A DNA stretch of 64,000 nt from UBA2330 sp049293015 (lineage in GTDB: Bacteria > Bacteroidota > Ignavibacteria > Tepidaquicellales > Tepidaquicellaceae), in assembly GCA_049293015.1 (NCBI GenBank), contig JBATSB010000084.1, positions 1-64,000 on the forward strand, given 5' to 3'. Numbering within the stretch: position 1 is the first letter of the stretch; every line of letters starts with the position of its first letter. Shown piece by piece: positions 45,281-53,867 of this stretch. The position numbers and the translations under genes are program-made. A model generated the notes under the pieces. The model searched no databases and was not told the DNA's origin. It saw only the letters and a list, made by a program, of their open reading frames with translations.

Positions 45281-45363
45281 ATCGGCGCCAGCCGATACGT
45301 TCTTTCATATTTGTTCTTCCTTTAATTACCTCTGTGCGGTTTTATTCGCGCAGGGGTTTTTTT
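45281..45363 (+). ncRNA. Candidate small RNA of about 80 nt
   Basis: A promoter-like pair (TTGGAT at 45246 and TATAGTTTG at 45267) precedes a hairpin, ATCGGC-GCCA-GCCGAT (45281-45296). An unstructured 33-base stretch and a strong rho-independent terminator (45330-45363) follow. No open reading frame ends near this terminator; the closest upstream gene lies on the other strand 480 bases away. The terminator therefore appears to serve an independent transcript. I do not recognise the RNA family. Confidence 0.45.
45330..45363 (+). terminator. Rho-independent terminator of candidate small RNA
   Basis: A 10-base stem with two G-U pairs (CCTCTGTGCG with CGCGCAGGGG), an 8-base loop and a run of at least six T. 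It is strongly plus-strand oriented. Confidence 0.85.
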
Positions 45364-45615
45364 ATATTCAAGAGAAAATGCTAAAAATAGCGTTTATTTG
45401 AGGTATTTCAAGTATTTGAGGAAAATTGAATTAAAAACATACCTAAATCAATGATGTACTGACTCTTGAAGTTAAACTTGTAAAACAATGTAAATTGTAT
45501 ACAAAATTTATATTATTGTATACAAAACGAAAATACAGATTTTGAACTAATACTAAGAATTAATAGTTAATCGAAACGCATTTAGTGTTTTACTAATTAA
45601 GTAAAAAATGAAACC

Positions 45616-46320
45616 ATGAAAAAATCAATCTTAGTAATTTCAGTATTAATTATTTCAGTAGTCGGATACATATTTTTATCGAGTAATGAAAAGGAAAACA
45701 AATCTGAATCTAATACAAATTCTGTAAAAGAAATAATTTATAAAACTAATAATAACATGGCAGGAGTAAAAGATAAATTGGAACTGGCAACTTTAGGTGG
45801 TGGATGTTTCTGGTGTACGGAAACTATCTTTAATGAACTGAAAGGAGTTGAATCGGTGGTCTCCGGATATTCAGGCGGAGAAATAAAAAACCCGACATAC
45901 GAAGAAGTATGTTCAGGTAATACCGGTCATGCAGAAGTAGTGCAGATCATTTTTAATCCGGCTATAATAAGTTATGCTCAGCTGCTTGAAATTTTCTTTC
46001 ACATCCATGATCCTACTACTCTTAACAGACAAGGTGCAGATAAAGGTACACAATACAGATCAGTGATCTTTTATAATAATGAAAGTCAGCATCAGACTGC
46101 TAATGAAGTTATAAAAAAGATCACCGATGAAAAATTATGGGATGATCCAATTGTTACTGAAGTAACTAAGTTTGATGAGTTTTATCCTGCTGAAGAATAT
46201 CATCAGGATTATTATGAAAATAATAAAGAAAAATCATACTGCTCTATAGTCATTGCTCCGAAAGTCAGGAAATTTTATAAAGAGTATAAAGACCTTTTAA
46301 AAGAAGACGCCGGGAATTAA
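45616..46320 (+). CDS. msrA: Exported peptide-methionine (S)-S-oxide reductase MsrA
   Basis: A 234-residue protein. Residues 5-21 are a hydrophobic export or anchor segment without an obvious lipobox Cys, followed by a Ser/Asn/Lys-rich linker. The catalytic motif GGCFWC (C64 as nucleophile) begins a complete MsrA domain with SGYSGGEIKNPTYEEVCSG, HIHDPTTLNRQGADKGTQYR and EEYHQDYY. A C-terminal Cys in SYCSIV may be the resolving residue. The enzyme is likely periplasmic or membrane-tethered, repairing oxidised methionine in exported proteins. Confidence 0.95.
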   Translation: MKKSILVISVLIISVVGYIFLSSNEKENKSESNTNSVKEIIYKTNNNMAGVKDKLELATLGGGCFWCTETIFNELKGVESVVSGYSGGEIKNPTYEEVCSGNTGHAEVVQIIFNPAIISYAQLLEIFFHIHDPTTLNRQGADKGTQYRSVIFYNNESQHQTANEVIKKITDEKLWDDPIVTEVTKFDEFYPAEEYHQDYYENNKEKSYCSIVIAPKVRKFYKEYKDLLKEDAGN

Positions 46321-46348
46321 TTCAAAAGTCTTTATAATTCAGATATTT

Positions 46349-46381
46349 AAGTTCGTTCAGGGTTTTCGGGACGGACTTTTT
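46349..46381 (+). terminator. Terminator of msrA
   Basis: AAGTTCGTTC (46349-46358) pairs, with G-U pairs, with GACGGACTT (46370-46378) around a GGGTTTTC loop and is followed by TTTTT. It lies 28 bases past the msrA stop. Confidence 0.75.
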
Positions 46382-46395
46382 GTTTGTCTGTTGTT

Positions 46396-46453
46396 CCCGC
46401 AGAGTCACCTATTGATTGTTCCCACAGAGTCACGTGCTCTTCGGACTCTGCGG
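46396..46453. repeat. REP-like palindrome, copy 5, with an extra half site
   Basis: ACAGAGTC at 46424-46431 and GACTCTGCGG at 46444-46453 enclose ACGTGCTCTTCG, as at 27670. A single half copy (CCCGCAGAGTCAC) lies just upstream at 46396-46408. This copy is far from the other four (27.5-28.3 kb), so the element is dispersed. Confidence 0.8.
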
Positions 46454-46492
46454 ATACTGAATTCAATGAATTATATATTTTAATTTAGATTA

Positions 46493-46531
46493 TTAAGTCC
46501 GCTCCGGGTTTTCGGGACGGACTTAATTTTT
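46493..46531 (+). terminator. Second terminator downstream of msrA
   Basis: Perfect 9-base arms, TTAAGTCCG (46493-46501) and CGGACTTAA (46518-46526), with a GGGTTTTCGGGA centre nearly identical to the first terminator, followed by TTTTT. No plus-strand gene ends between the two, so it looks like a duplicated backup terminator. Confidence 0.75.
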
Positions 46532-46757
46532 GTAAATTTATTAGTTATCAAAAAGAAAAAATATATCTTAAATATCTCACAGCAGGTTCTTGATTTATTT
46601 CTTTTGAATATTCACATCAAAAATTATATTTTTAATATAAATACAATGCTCATTTAATTTCGTTAATTTTATTGACAGGCAATTATACTTAATCAATTAA
46701 ACGAAATTTTAAAAGTTCAAAGTAATTAAATTTTATATCAAACTAAATAATAATTAT

Positions 46758-47840
46758 ATGAATAAGAAAATTTTCAAATTAATATCCGCAATATTATTTC
46801 TGATAGTTTTTAATGTAAGTGCAAACTCAACTCCACGAAATGTTTTAATTGAATATGTAACAGGTACATGGTGCGGAAATTGTCCTTGCGGTCATCAGAC
46901 CATTAATACAATTCTAAATCAACATCCAAATACCATCGTACTTGCATACCATGCATTCAGCAGCGATCCGTATATTAATTTCAATGGCAATGAAATAGTC
47001 GGACTTATGGGATTTAGCTCGACGCCTACTACTGTGATCGACAGGAATGTATTTATTGGGACATTGAATTATCCGTTGTGGACAGCAACTGTGGGTGACA
47101 GATACGGTACTTCATCTGATGCTCCTGTGAATATAAATATTGCCTCTAAATCTTATAATGAAGCTACAAGAGAATTTGCATTTAATGTAGATGCATCAGC
47201 ACTTGAAGATCTTTCCGGACAGTATAAGATAACAGCAGTAATAGCTGAAGATAATATAATCCACCAGCAGAATGTTTATTCGCAGTGCGGTACGCCCGGT
47301 ATTGTTACCAATTACACTCATAACCATGTCACGAGAAATTTTATTAACGGGGCTACTGGCGAAAACCTGAATACCGGCGGAACATGGTCAAACGGTCAGA
47401 TCATTTCGAAAAATTTTCAAACGACTATTGATGCTTCATGGGTATCTGAAAATTCTAATATAGTGATATTTGTATATCGTGAAGAATCAATTCTTAGAGA
47501 ATCTGAAATTCAGCAGGCAGTACTCGAAAGTGTAACGGGAACTACAGGTATTACTCCGCTAAGCTCTTCTGTTCCTGATGGATATGAACTTTCCCAAAAT
47601 TATCCAAATCCTTTTAACCCGAATACTAATATAAAATTTTCAATTCCTGAAGACGGAAACGCAAGCTTCAGAATCTTTGACATCAGTGGAAAATCAGTCG
47701 GTGAATATGTGAACGGTTTTTTACAAAGAGGAACTTACAATATAGAATTCGACGGCAGCGGATTTGCAAGCGGAATTTATTTCTATGAATTAAAAACTGA
47801 TAATTTTTCTGACAGAAAGAAGATGATCCTTTTGAAATAA
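46758..47840 (+). CDS. Omp28-like protein with thioredoxin-type CxxC and T9SS sorting domain
   Basis: A 360-residue secreted protein. After a signal peptide (to about residue 24) comes VLIEYVTGTWCGNCPCGHQ, a thioredoxin-like active-site context (W-C-G-N-C) of the Omp28 family. The C-terminal 90 residues are a type A sorting domain (LSQNYPNPFNPNTNIKFSI, ending RKKMILLK). It may act in disulfide or redox work at the cell surface. Together with the exported MsrA immediately upstream it suggests a focus on oxidative protein quality outside the cytoplasm. Each gene has its own transcription signals. Confidence 0.9.
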   Translation: MNKKIFKLISAILFLIVFNVSANSTPRNVLIEYVTGTWCGNCPCGHQTINTILNQHPNTIVLAYHAFSSDPYINFNGNEIVGLMGFSSTPTTVIDRNVFIGTLNYPLWTATVGDRYGTSSDAPVNINIASKSYNEATREFAFNVDASALEDLSGQYKITAVIAEDNIIHQQNVYSQCGTPGIVTNYTHNHVTRNFINGATGENLNTGGTWSNGQIISKNFQTTIDASWVSENSNIVIFVYREESILRESEIQQAVLESVTGTTGITPLSSSVPDGYELSQNYPNPFNPNTNIKFSIPEDGNASFRIFDISGKSVGEYVNGFLQRGTYNIEFDGSGFASGIYFYELKTDNFSDRKKMILLK

Positions 47841-47866
47841 AATTTAAATTACATTACCCTAAACAT

Positions 47867-48247
47867 TTAATTCAAAGTTCCGGATCTGAATTTAAATCCG
47901 GCAATTATCAGAAACAGCCAGCCGATCAGAAAAGCAAGACCTCCAATCGGTGTAATCAAAGCGAAGAAAGTAATGGAAGTTACTGAATAAATATAAAGAG
48001 AGAATGAAAACAGAATTATGCCGATAGAAAAAATGAAAGCACTTTTATAAAACTTATTTATACCGGCTAAGCCGACCGCTAAGATTACAACTGAATGGAT
48101 CAGTTGATATAATACGCCAGTCTTAAAAATTTCAATCATCTCCGGAGTAAGGTGAGCTTTCAATCCATGTGCTCCGAATGCACCGAGAGCAACTCCAAGG
48201 AAACCGAAAACTCCGCCTGTAACGATCCAGAATCTTTGTCTGCACAT
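47867..48247 (-). CDS. DUF423 membrane protein
   Basis: A 126-residue integral membrane protein with about four hydrophobic helices and the family hallmark GVALGAFGAHGLK followed by TGVLYQLIHSVVIL. Its role is unknown in the family. It is transcribed towards the end of the Omp28-like gene. Confidence 0.93.
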   Translation of the reverse strand: MCRQRFWIVTGGVFGFLGVALGAFGAHGLKAHLTPEMIEIFKTGVLYQLIHSVVILAVGLAGINKFYKSAFIFSIGIILFSFSLYIYSVTSITFFALITPIGGLAFLIGWLFLIIAGFKFRSGTLN

Positions 48248-48394
48248 AATTTATTGTTTTACTCAAAATACTTTATATGAATTTATTAAGAAGCATACTT
48301 TAAAAAGAATTAAAATTTTTTTGAAAAAGTTAAATAAGTAATAATTAGCAATTGTAAAAACAAAATATTTGAGCTATTTTACAAACTTATTTTA

Positions 48395-48468
48395 GGAGTC
48401 GTAGTTCAGTTGGTTAGAACGCCTGACTGTCACTCAGGAGGTCGCGAGTTCGAGTCTCGTCGATTCCG
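48395..48468 (+). tRNA. tRNA-Asp (GTC)
   Basis: The full cloverleaf is readable. The acceptor GGAGTCG pairs with CGATTCC, the D stem is GTTC/GAAC, and the anticodon stem CCTGA/TCAGG carries loop CTGTCAC, giving anticodon GTC. The T arm is GCGAG-TTCGAGT-CTCGT, and the discriminator is G. CCA is not encoded. A terminator follows at 48477. Confidence 0.96.
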
Positions 48469-48476
48469 CAAAAAAT

Positions 48477-48511
48477 AAGCCCTTTAAGAATTCTTTTTAA
48501 AGGGCTTTTTT
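48477..48511 (+). terminator. Terminator of tRNA-Asp
   Basis: Perfect 11-base arms, AAGCCCTTTAA (48477-48487) and TTAAAGGGCTT (48497-48507), with a run of six T. A minus-strand T run (from AAAAA at 48471-48475) could make it work both ways. Confidence 0.85.
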
Positions 48512-48526
48512 AATTTCACAAATCAA

Positions 48527-48577
48527 GAGGTCGTCCCCCCGAGTCCTCGGGAGGAAGTCTCGTCGATTCCGCAAAAA
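48527..48577 (+). pseudogene. Partial second tRNA-Asp 3' end
   Basis: From AAGAGGTCG onward this copies the variable loop and 3' end of the tRNA-Asp. The T arm is replaced by a C-rich hairpin (CCCCGAG-TC-CTCGGG). The last 22 bases (48556-48577) are identical to 48453-48474 of the functional gene. It is either the remnant of a tandem tRNA or an attachment-type direct repeat. Confidence 0.7.
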
Positions 48578-48580
48578 GTA

Positions 48581-48615
48581 AATATCCGTTCTTAATATTA
48601 GGAACGGATATTTTT
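48581..48615. terminator. Bidirectional terminator after the partial tRNA
   Basis: Perfect 11-base arms, AATATCCGTTC (48581-48591) and GAACGGATATT (48602-48612), with T runs on both strands. On the plus strand it would end the tRNA-remnant transcript. On the minus strand it lies 78 bases past the stop of the 48693 gene. Confidence 0.8.
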
Positions 48616-48692
48616 ATTTAGTATTAGAATTTGTAAAATTACTTAAGGCTCAAAGACTTCATTTTTTATTTTTGTATAAAATTGAAAAAGCT

Positions 48693-51320
48693 TTAAAAAT
48701 CTGAACTTACTCCTGCTCTTATAATAAGATTGTCAATATTCCCGTATTGATAGATTGTCTCGCTGTAAAAATCTTTCATCACATTTAGATTTATATTCAG
48801 ATAACTATTTAAAGAATATATTGAATTAAAGTATAATGTTGATTTCGTATTTGTCTCAGATTCATGATAATAAGTTGCCCCTATAGAATTACTCCAGTTT
48901 TCAATAAATTCATATCCCCCTGACAGATCAAATAAAAATGAACTGTGTGAATCAACAGCTTTATTATTAGTATAACCTATACTGCCTGAAATGGTTAAAG
49001 GAATTTTTTGAAATGCAATATTATTCGAACCGTTAAAATTTTGAATTGTGTAATTGTTCAAGCCGTCACTTGAACTGCTGGAGATACTTGAAATTACAAA
49101 ATTCATCGAATTCGAATATATTTTTGTGTTTTGATTTATACCGGTTGTAATTGAGAATACATTAGAAGTATTTCTGAAAGACTGACTGCTGATTAATGCA
49201 TCATTTGAAACAGTATTAGGGCGATAATCAATAATGAAATATGGATAGTCTTTAAAATTTATTTTCAGATTAAATCCCAAACCTGTAGCAGTTGAAGTGG
49301 TTGGATTTAGTTGAGCAATATTGTTTTTATCCAATTTGTAATAAACAGTTGCCAGAATTTTTTTATCAGAAAATGGCTGAGAGACCTTAAATTTTAAAGA
49401 TTGAATATCCTGTCTTACATTCGGTGCGCCGAGAGATACATAACCCGGGCCGACTGATGTGAATGAAACTTCTACATTAGTTCCAATTTCATTCGACTTA
49501 TAGTCAGTACTCAATTCATACATATAATCAAATTGACTGCTGATTTTTGGGTCAAGAAAATTATCTAAAAATTTAGGAAAATCTTCAGAAACAAGATCAG
49601 GTGAGGTCCTATCACGGGTAAGCATTGAACCGTTCACTTCTGCTTTAATAGAAAGTTGATCCTGAATAAGACTCAACACAGCATCAGTACCAAACACAGT
49701 ATTATCTGCTGGGGTCGTACCATTCGTTACAGAGTTCACATCAATTGAATTTTCATCATCCCACGCTTTAAGAAAATTAAAATGAAAATGAGACTTGTCT
49801 TTACTGCCAACACCAAGGCTGCTTGCAAGCATATCTCTGGAATAAGTTGTTCCCTGAATAGCTTCCTGATTATTGATACCGGAAATTGCGAAGTATAAAA
49901 TACCCGGATTAATTGAAATATTTGCTCCTGACATTTTTACTCCGTTGACTGTATTGGCAGTATAGTTCGGATAAGTTTTTCCTATATCCAGATTATCAAA
50001 ATAAGTAAAGAATTTTAAAGTCGGGCTGATTGAATTATTTACCTGTTTCTCAATCTCTTTTTTCCTTTTATTGATCTCACTTTCGACTGTCTCCTTTATC
50101 TGTCCTTCCAGTTCTTCTATCTTTTTATTTATCTCTTCCGTAATTTTATTTTTTAAAATATTGGGGTCAAACAAGAATCCAAGGCTGTTTATGTTTTGCT
50201 TTAAATTATCCTGTCTGGTATCGAAATAAAGATCTAAATTAAACGGAATGCCGTAGATGCTGACAGAAGGATCGACAGATATGCTCCCAAAATTTCTCGG
50301 CATTTCTGAATTCACAGCCTGCTGATCACTATATTCATATTCGGCTTTTGCAGAAAGTCCAAATTTAAAAGGTTTTTTATCAAATAAACTTCTCTTTAAT
50401 CTGAAATTACCTATACCTCCTGATGACGGTAAGTCCATTATACTTTTCCTGTTTGAATTATAATATTTATAAGTATCATAAGAATTATGAGAAAGCTCTT
50501 TATCAAGCTCTTTTCTTTTATCCTTATTGATTTCAGCAGCATCTTTATCACTTCCTTTAAACTTAAACACACTAACAGGACTTTCAAAATATTGAATACC
50601 ATCTACATACGAAATAATTCTCCAGGCATAATTTCTATCGTTGATAAGAGGTTTAGCAGCGAGAGGATATTGAAAAAGCGTTGTCAATATTTTCTCACTA
50701 TAAAAATAAATTGGGTTAGAAAGGAATGCATATTCCGGGGTCTGACGGTTCAGCACTTCTGTGATCTGAAACTGATATGAAACAATTTTTCCCGGGGGAA
50801 GAGGTGTAGGTGGAAGCCATGTAAAGCTCGGCAACAGGAAGAGCACCTCTTCATTATATTCAGGAGAAATAATTTCCATTTTTGTCATGTTGATAATTTC
50901 ATAATCATTGCAGAAGCTACCAAGCTCGTCATTGTTACCCGAATTCAATACTGTAATACAAATTGTATAAGTCCCGCTTTCGAATGTTCCAGTCTTGTTC
51001 AGAGTCTGTTCAATATTGTTATTATATTCTTTCAGATCAATCGGACTCATCTCCTGAGAGCTAACCTTTTTCATTCCTTGTGGGAGATCAAATACAGCAG
51101 TAGTTGCAGTTACAACAGGTACTGTACCTCTCGTGACTGAACCGGTTAAATAAACACTAACATCCGCTCCTGTATTATTTAAAGTTACTTTCCACATATC
51201 CTCCACCTTGAACTGAAATGGCGGAGGCTGCTGGAGTGTGACGGTGACCTGGGAGAATATTGTACCTGATATTAACAGGATAACTATTAATAAATAGTAT
51301 TTTAATTTCGTCATGATCAT
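48693..51320 (-). CDS. Putative outer-membrane beta-barrel protein with shared N-terminal domain
   Basis: An 875-residue protein with a signal peptide (about 1-24); Met3 is an alternative start. Residues 25-150 resemble the N-terminal domain of its operon partners (QPPPFQFKVEDMWKVTLNN and FESGTYTICITVLNSGNNDELGSFC), a pattern I associate with the TANFOR domain. An Ig-like segment follows (SPEYNEEVLFLLPSFTWLPP), then a short Lys/Glu coiled coil (around 395-435). The last 400 residues alternate polar and hydrophobic residues and end in Phe (IIRAGVSSDF), as outer-membrane barrels do. It is the last gene of a four-gene run and may anchor the others. The barrel call is an inference from composition. 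Confidence 0.75.
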   Translation of the reverse strand: MIMTKLKYYLLIVILLISGTIFSQVTVTLQQPPPFQFKVEDMWKVTLNNTGADVSVYLTGSVTRGTVPVVTATTAVFDLPQGMKKVSSQEMSPIDLKEYNNNIEQTLNKTGTFESGTYTICITVLNSGNNDELGSFCNDYEIINMTKMEIISPEYNEEVLFLLPSFTWLPPTPLPPGKIVSYQFQITEVLNRQTPEYAFLSNPIYFYSEKILTTLFQYPLAAKPLINDRNYAWRIISYVDGIQYFESPVSVFKFKGSDKDAAEINKDKRKELDKELSHNSYDTYKYYNSNRKSIMDLPSSGGIGNFRLKRSLFDKKPFKFGLSAKAEYEYSDQQAVNSEMPRNFGSISVDPSVSIYGIPFNLDLYFDTRQDNLKQNINSLGFLFDPNILKNKITEEINKKIEELEGQIKETVESEINKRKKEIEKQVNNSISPTLKFFTYFDNLDIGKTYPNYTANTVNGVKMSGANISINPGILYFAISGINNQEAIQGTTYSRDMLASSLGVGSKDKSHFHFNFLKAWDDENSIDVNSVTNGTTPADNTVFGTDAVLSLIQDQLSIKAEVNGSMLTRDRTSPDLVSEDFPKFLDNFLDPKISSQFDYMYELSTDYKSNEIGTNVEVSFTSVGPGYVSLGAPNVRQDIQSLKFKVSQPFSDKKILATVYYKLDKNNIAQLNPTTSTATGLGFNLKINFKDYPYFIIDYRPNTVSNDALISSQSFRNTSNVFSITTGINQNTKIYSNSMNFVISSISSSSSDGLNNYTIQNFNGSNNIAFQKIPLTISGSIGYTNNKAVDSHSSFLFDLSGGYEFIENWSNSIGATYYHESETNTKSTLYFNSIYSLNSYLNINLNVMKDFYSETIYQYGNIDNLIIRAGVSSDF

Positions 51321-51345
51321 AATTATTTTTAAATAATTGAATACA

Positions 51346-53763
51346 TTATGGAATTTTGAATTCTTGCTTTATTTTACAGTTATTTATCTGACCAGTAATT
51401 CCATTTAATAAAGTAAACATGAATTCAAGATACACTGAAGTACCTGAAACATTACTTGATGCAAAGGAACATGTATGGTATGACGATGTTGAAACCGGTG
51501 ACATGCCAGAAGGAGCATAATTTGGTAAAGCCGGACTTGTTAACAATGTATTACCGGGAGGACCGATCAATGTAATTGTAAAATTGGCAGGGCATTGAAA
51601 TCCTGAACTATTATTTATTTTAAATCTTACTTTATATTTTGGAATACCCAAGTAAGTTCCACTTTGAACTATAGAACCAAAAGATGGTAAATACAAAGTG
51701 AAAGTGCATTTTACACATTCACATTGATTTCCTTGCACATTCCAAAATGCTGAAGAAGTAACACAGGTACCTGTAGAGGTGGTTACACTTGATGTTACAT
51801 AATAATTGCCGGCAGTTGTAATGTTAACAGTTGATCCCGATCCTATAGGAACTGATGAGGGATTTTTGTACCAGGTTAATGTACCAATGCAGTTAGTTGA
51901 GAGTTGTATGCCAATCAATGGAGGTTGATTACAAATATAATGTGAAGTACCTGTTATTACAGGAGCAGGTGTAGGATCATTAATATACCACGGAACGGAT
52001 ACATTACTACACCCATTAGTTGTAACTTTTACCCGATAACAACCTGGCTGTGTAACTTCATATGAAGGAGAATTAGAATTCGATATATCTAAGTATGACG
52101 TACAACTTCCACAACTTGTACAAGCTCCGCAATTGTTTGCACAACTTGAACATCGTTGCCATTTATATACTGATGCTGGAGAATTAGTTACCAGAAAAAT
52201 GCTTCCGTTACAAGGCAAGTCATGATCAGTAGGTTCGATAATAGGTACAGGTGGAGAGGGTGATACATTGATAACTATAGTACTGGTATAAGTACAGATT
52301 CCCATACAACCAAGCCAGGAACACGGCCAGGGAAGCGTGAAAAATTGAATACCAACTAAAGTATAGTTTCCAGAAGTTAAACTAACAGGTAACGAAACAG
52401 TCTGCAATGCGACTCCATTTCCTGTCAAGAGAGGTGTTACTGCGTTAAGAAATGGATCAAGTAAAATATAATAATAATTTGAGGAGATATTTGTAGCATT
52501 GAATGTCAGAGTAGCTTGACTTCCCTGACATACATTTATAATACTTGGTGCACTCAATGCAAAAGTGCAAGCAGGCGGCGGTGGCATTGGCAATCTAAAA
52601 CCACCTACCATGCTGTATCCAACCTGATCTCCTTTCACATTCCATGCTGTAATTGTCCATAAATAAAACTTGTTGGAATCAATTGGCTTCATTGAAGTAG
52701 GATATAGAAATTTTGTTTCAGTAATATTTCTTTCTTCAAACAATGGAGAATTAGTTTCCATGACAATCTTTAGATCCTGGATTTCAGTCATCACCACAAT
52801 TTTTATTGAATACGTAAGACCTGGCTCTGAAATTTTTGATTTCCATATAAATTCCGGTCTTGATTCTCCTTCTTTTGCATTCATCATGGGTGAAATCAAA
52901 TCAATCAAAAATTCCTCCTTCACTTCAACTATATCTTCATCAGGCAATGTAACAATACTATCTTCCTTTGATATTTCAAATTTCGAAACACTAAATGAAT
53001 TCAGACTAAGGATAGCATTCTTCTCAAAGTTGTTAGAATTCGCTATTCCCCACGCATACTTCTTCCCTTCTTCAAATCTTGCAGCTGCATTAGGATATTG
53101 CAAAAATGTTGTATTTATTCCCTTCTTTTCAAAAAAAGCCTTATTGTTTTTCAATGCTGTTTCATTAGACTGTTGCTCCATTACTTCTACTATCTTCAGA
53201 GTATATCCACCTTCCGGCATCTTTCCTCCGGATGACCAGGTGAATGTAACAGGAGCTTTTGCATCTATCTCTTCACCGTCTGCAGGACTTATTAATGAGA
53301 TCAAACCAGTTTCACTAACTTCCTGATTTATACAGTCGCTACCAAGCTCTTCATTTCCAACTGCAGAAATTACTTTTACACAGATCTCGTAATTACCTGA
53401 AGGAAATTTCCCAGCTCTTATCAATGACTCTTTATATCTTGGATCTGATGCTGTATATTCAACATCAGGTGTTTTTGGAAGGTCTTTAATTTTAATATTG
53501 TTTAATCCTTTCTTAAGCATAAAAGGAACCGTTGTTCCTTTTGCAATTTGTCCGTCCTTACTTTCTATAGCAGTGCCGATTAAATAAACTGATTTTCCGG
53601 AGTCAGAATTATTGGTCACGCTAATATTCCAGAAGTCCGCCGTGTTCAATGAGCCCGGCGGCGGCATTTTAAGGGAAACAATAAAATTTTGCTGAGCATT
53701 TGATTCCATAGTAAGAAAAATCAATATAAAACTTAAGGCTAGAGTAGAGATTGTTTTTTTCAT
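51346..53763 (-). CDS. Secreted Cys-rich Ig-like repeat protein
   Basis: An 805-residue protein with a signal peptide. Residues 25-250 are almost the same as in the 56738-59500 protein: FIVSLKMPPPG, GKSVYLIGTAIESKDGQIAK, NYEICVKVISAVGNEELGSDC. A second Ig-like segment (LISPMMNAKEGESRPEFIWK) follows. From residue 400 on come several Ig-like domains rich in Cys, including a cluster with six Cys spaced by two or three residues (CSSC-ANNC-GAC-TSC-GSC). No sorting domain of the NYPNPFNP type is visible. Its partners lie 104 bases upstream and 25 bases downstream. It is probably an extracellular structural protein; its function is unknown. Confidence 0.8.
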   Translation of the reverse strand: MKKTISTLALSFILIFLTMESNAQQNFIVSLKMPPPGSLNTADFWNISVTNNSDSGKSVYLIGTAIESKDGQIAKGTTVPFMLKKGLNNIKIKDLPKTPDVEYTASDPRYKESLIRAGKFPSGNYEICVKVISAVGNEELGSDCINQEVSETGLISLISPADGEEIDAKAPVTFTWSSGGKMPEGGYTLKIVEVMEQQSNETALKNNKAFFEKKGINTTFLQYPNAAARFEEGKKYAWGIANSNNFEKNAILSLNSFSVSKFEISKEDSIVTLPDEDIVEVKEEFLIDLISPMMNAKEGESRPEFIWKSKISEPGLTYSIKIVVMTEIQDLKIVMETNSPLFEERNITETKFLYPTSMKPIDSNKFYLWTITAWNVKGDQVGYSMVGGFRLPMPPPPACTFALSAPSIINVCQGSQATLTFNATNISSNYYYILLDPFLNAVTPLLTGNGVALQTVSLPVSLTSGNYTLVGIQFFTLPWPCSWLGCMGICTYTSTIVINVSPSPPVPIIEPTDHDLPCNGSIFLVTNSPASVYKWQRCSSCANNCGACTSCGSCTSYLDISNSNSPSYEVTQPGCYRVKVTTNGCSNVSVPWYINDPTPAPVITGTSHYICNQPPLIGIQLSTNCIGTLTWYKNPSSVPIGSGSTVNITTAGNYYVTSSVTTSTGTCVTSSAFWNVQGNQCECVKCTFTLYLPSFGSIVQSGTYLGIPKYKVRFKINNSSGFQCPANFTITLIGPPGNTLLTSPALPNYAPSGMSPVSTSSYHTCSFASSNVSGTSVYLEFMFTLLNGITGQINNCKIKQEFKIP

Positions 53764-53867
53764 AATGTTTTTTATTTAATATTTAAAATTTCATATTTTG
53801 AATTACAAATTAGTTTATGTGATCTCATATTTAGAATATTACTTACTTGTTTAAATTTTTAAAAAAA

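Larger units (their letters stand above)
44852..45615. other. Long intergenic region with candidate small RNA
   Basis: Seven hundred and sixty-four AT-rich bases between divergent genes. No coding frame with family features was seen. At 45246-45363 a promoter-like sequence, a hairpin and a strong terminator follow one another (see the ncRNA and terminator entries). The last 250 bases, after the terminator, should contain the msrA promoter. Confidence 0.6.
46321..46757. other. Intergenic region msrA to Omp28-like gene
   Basis: Four hundred and thirty-seven bases holding two related terminators and a REP-like palindrome with an extra half site. The AT-rich part from 46532 onward presumably contains the promoter of the next gene. 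No coding frame seen. Confidence 0.7.

Noticed and set aside
52670..53326. A 218-codon plus-strand frame
   Set aside because: It lies wholly inside the well-supported 51346-53763 gene on the other strand and has no recognisable motif.
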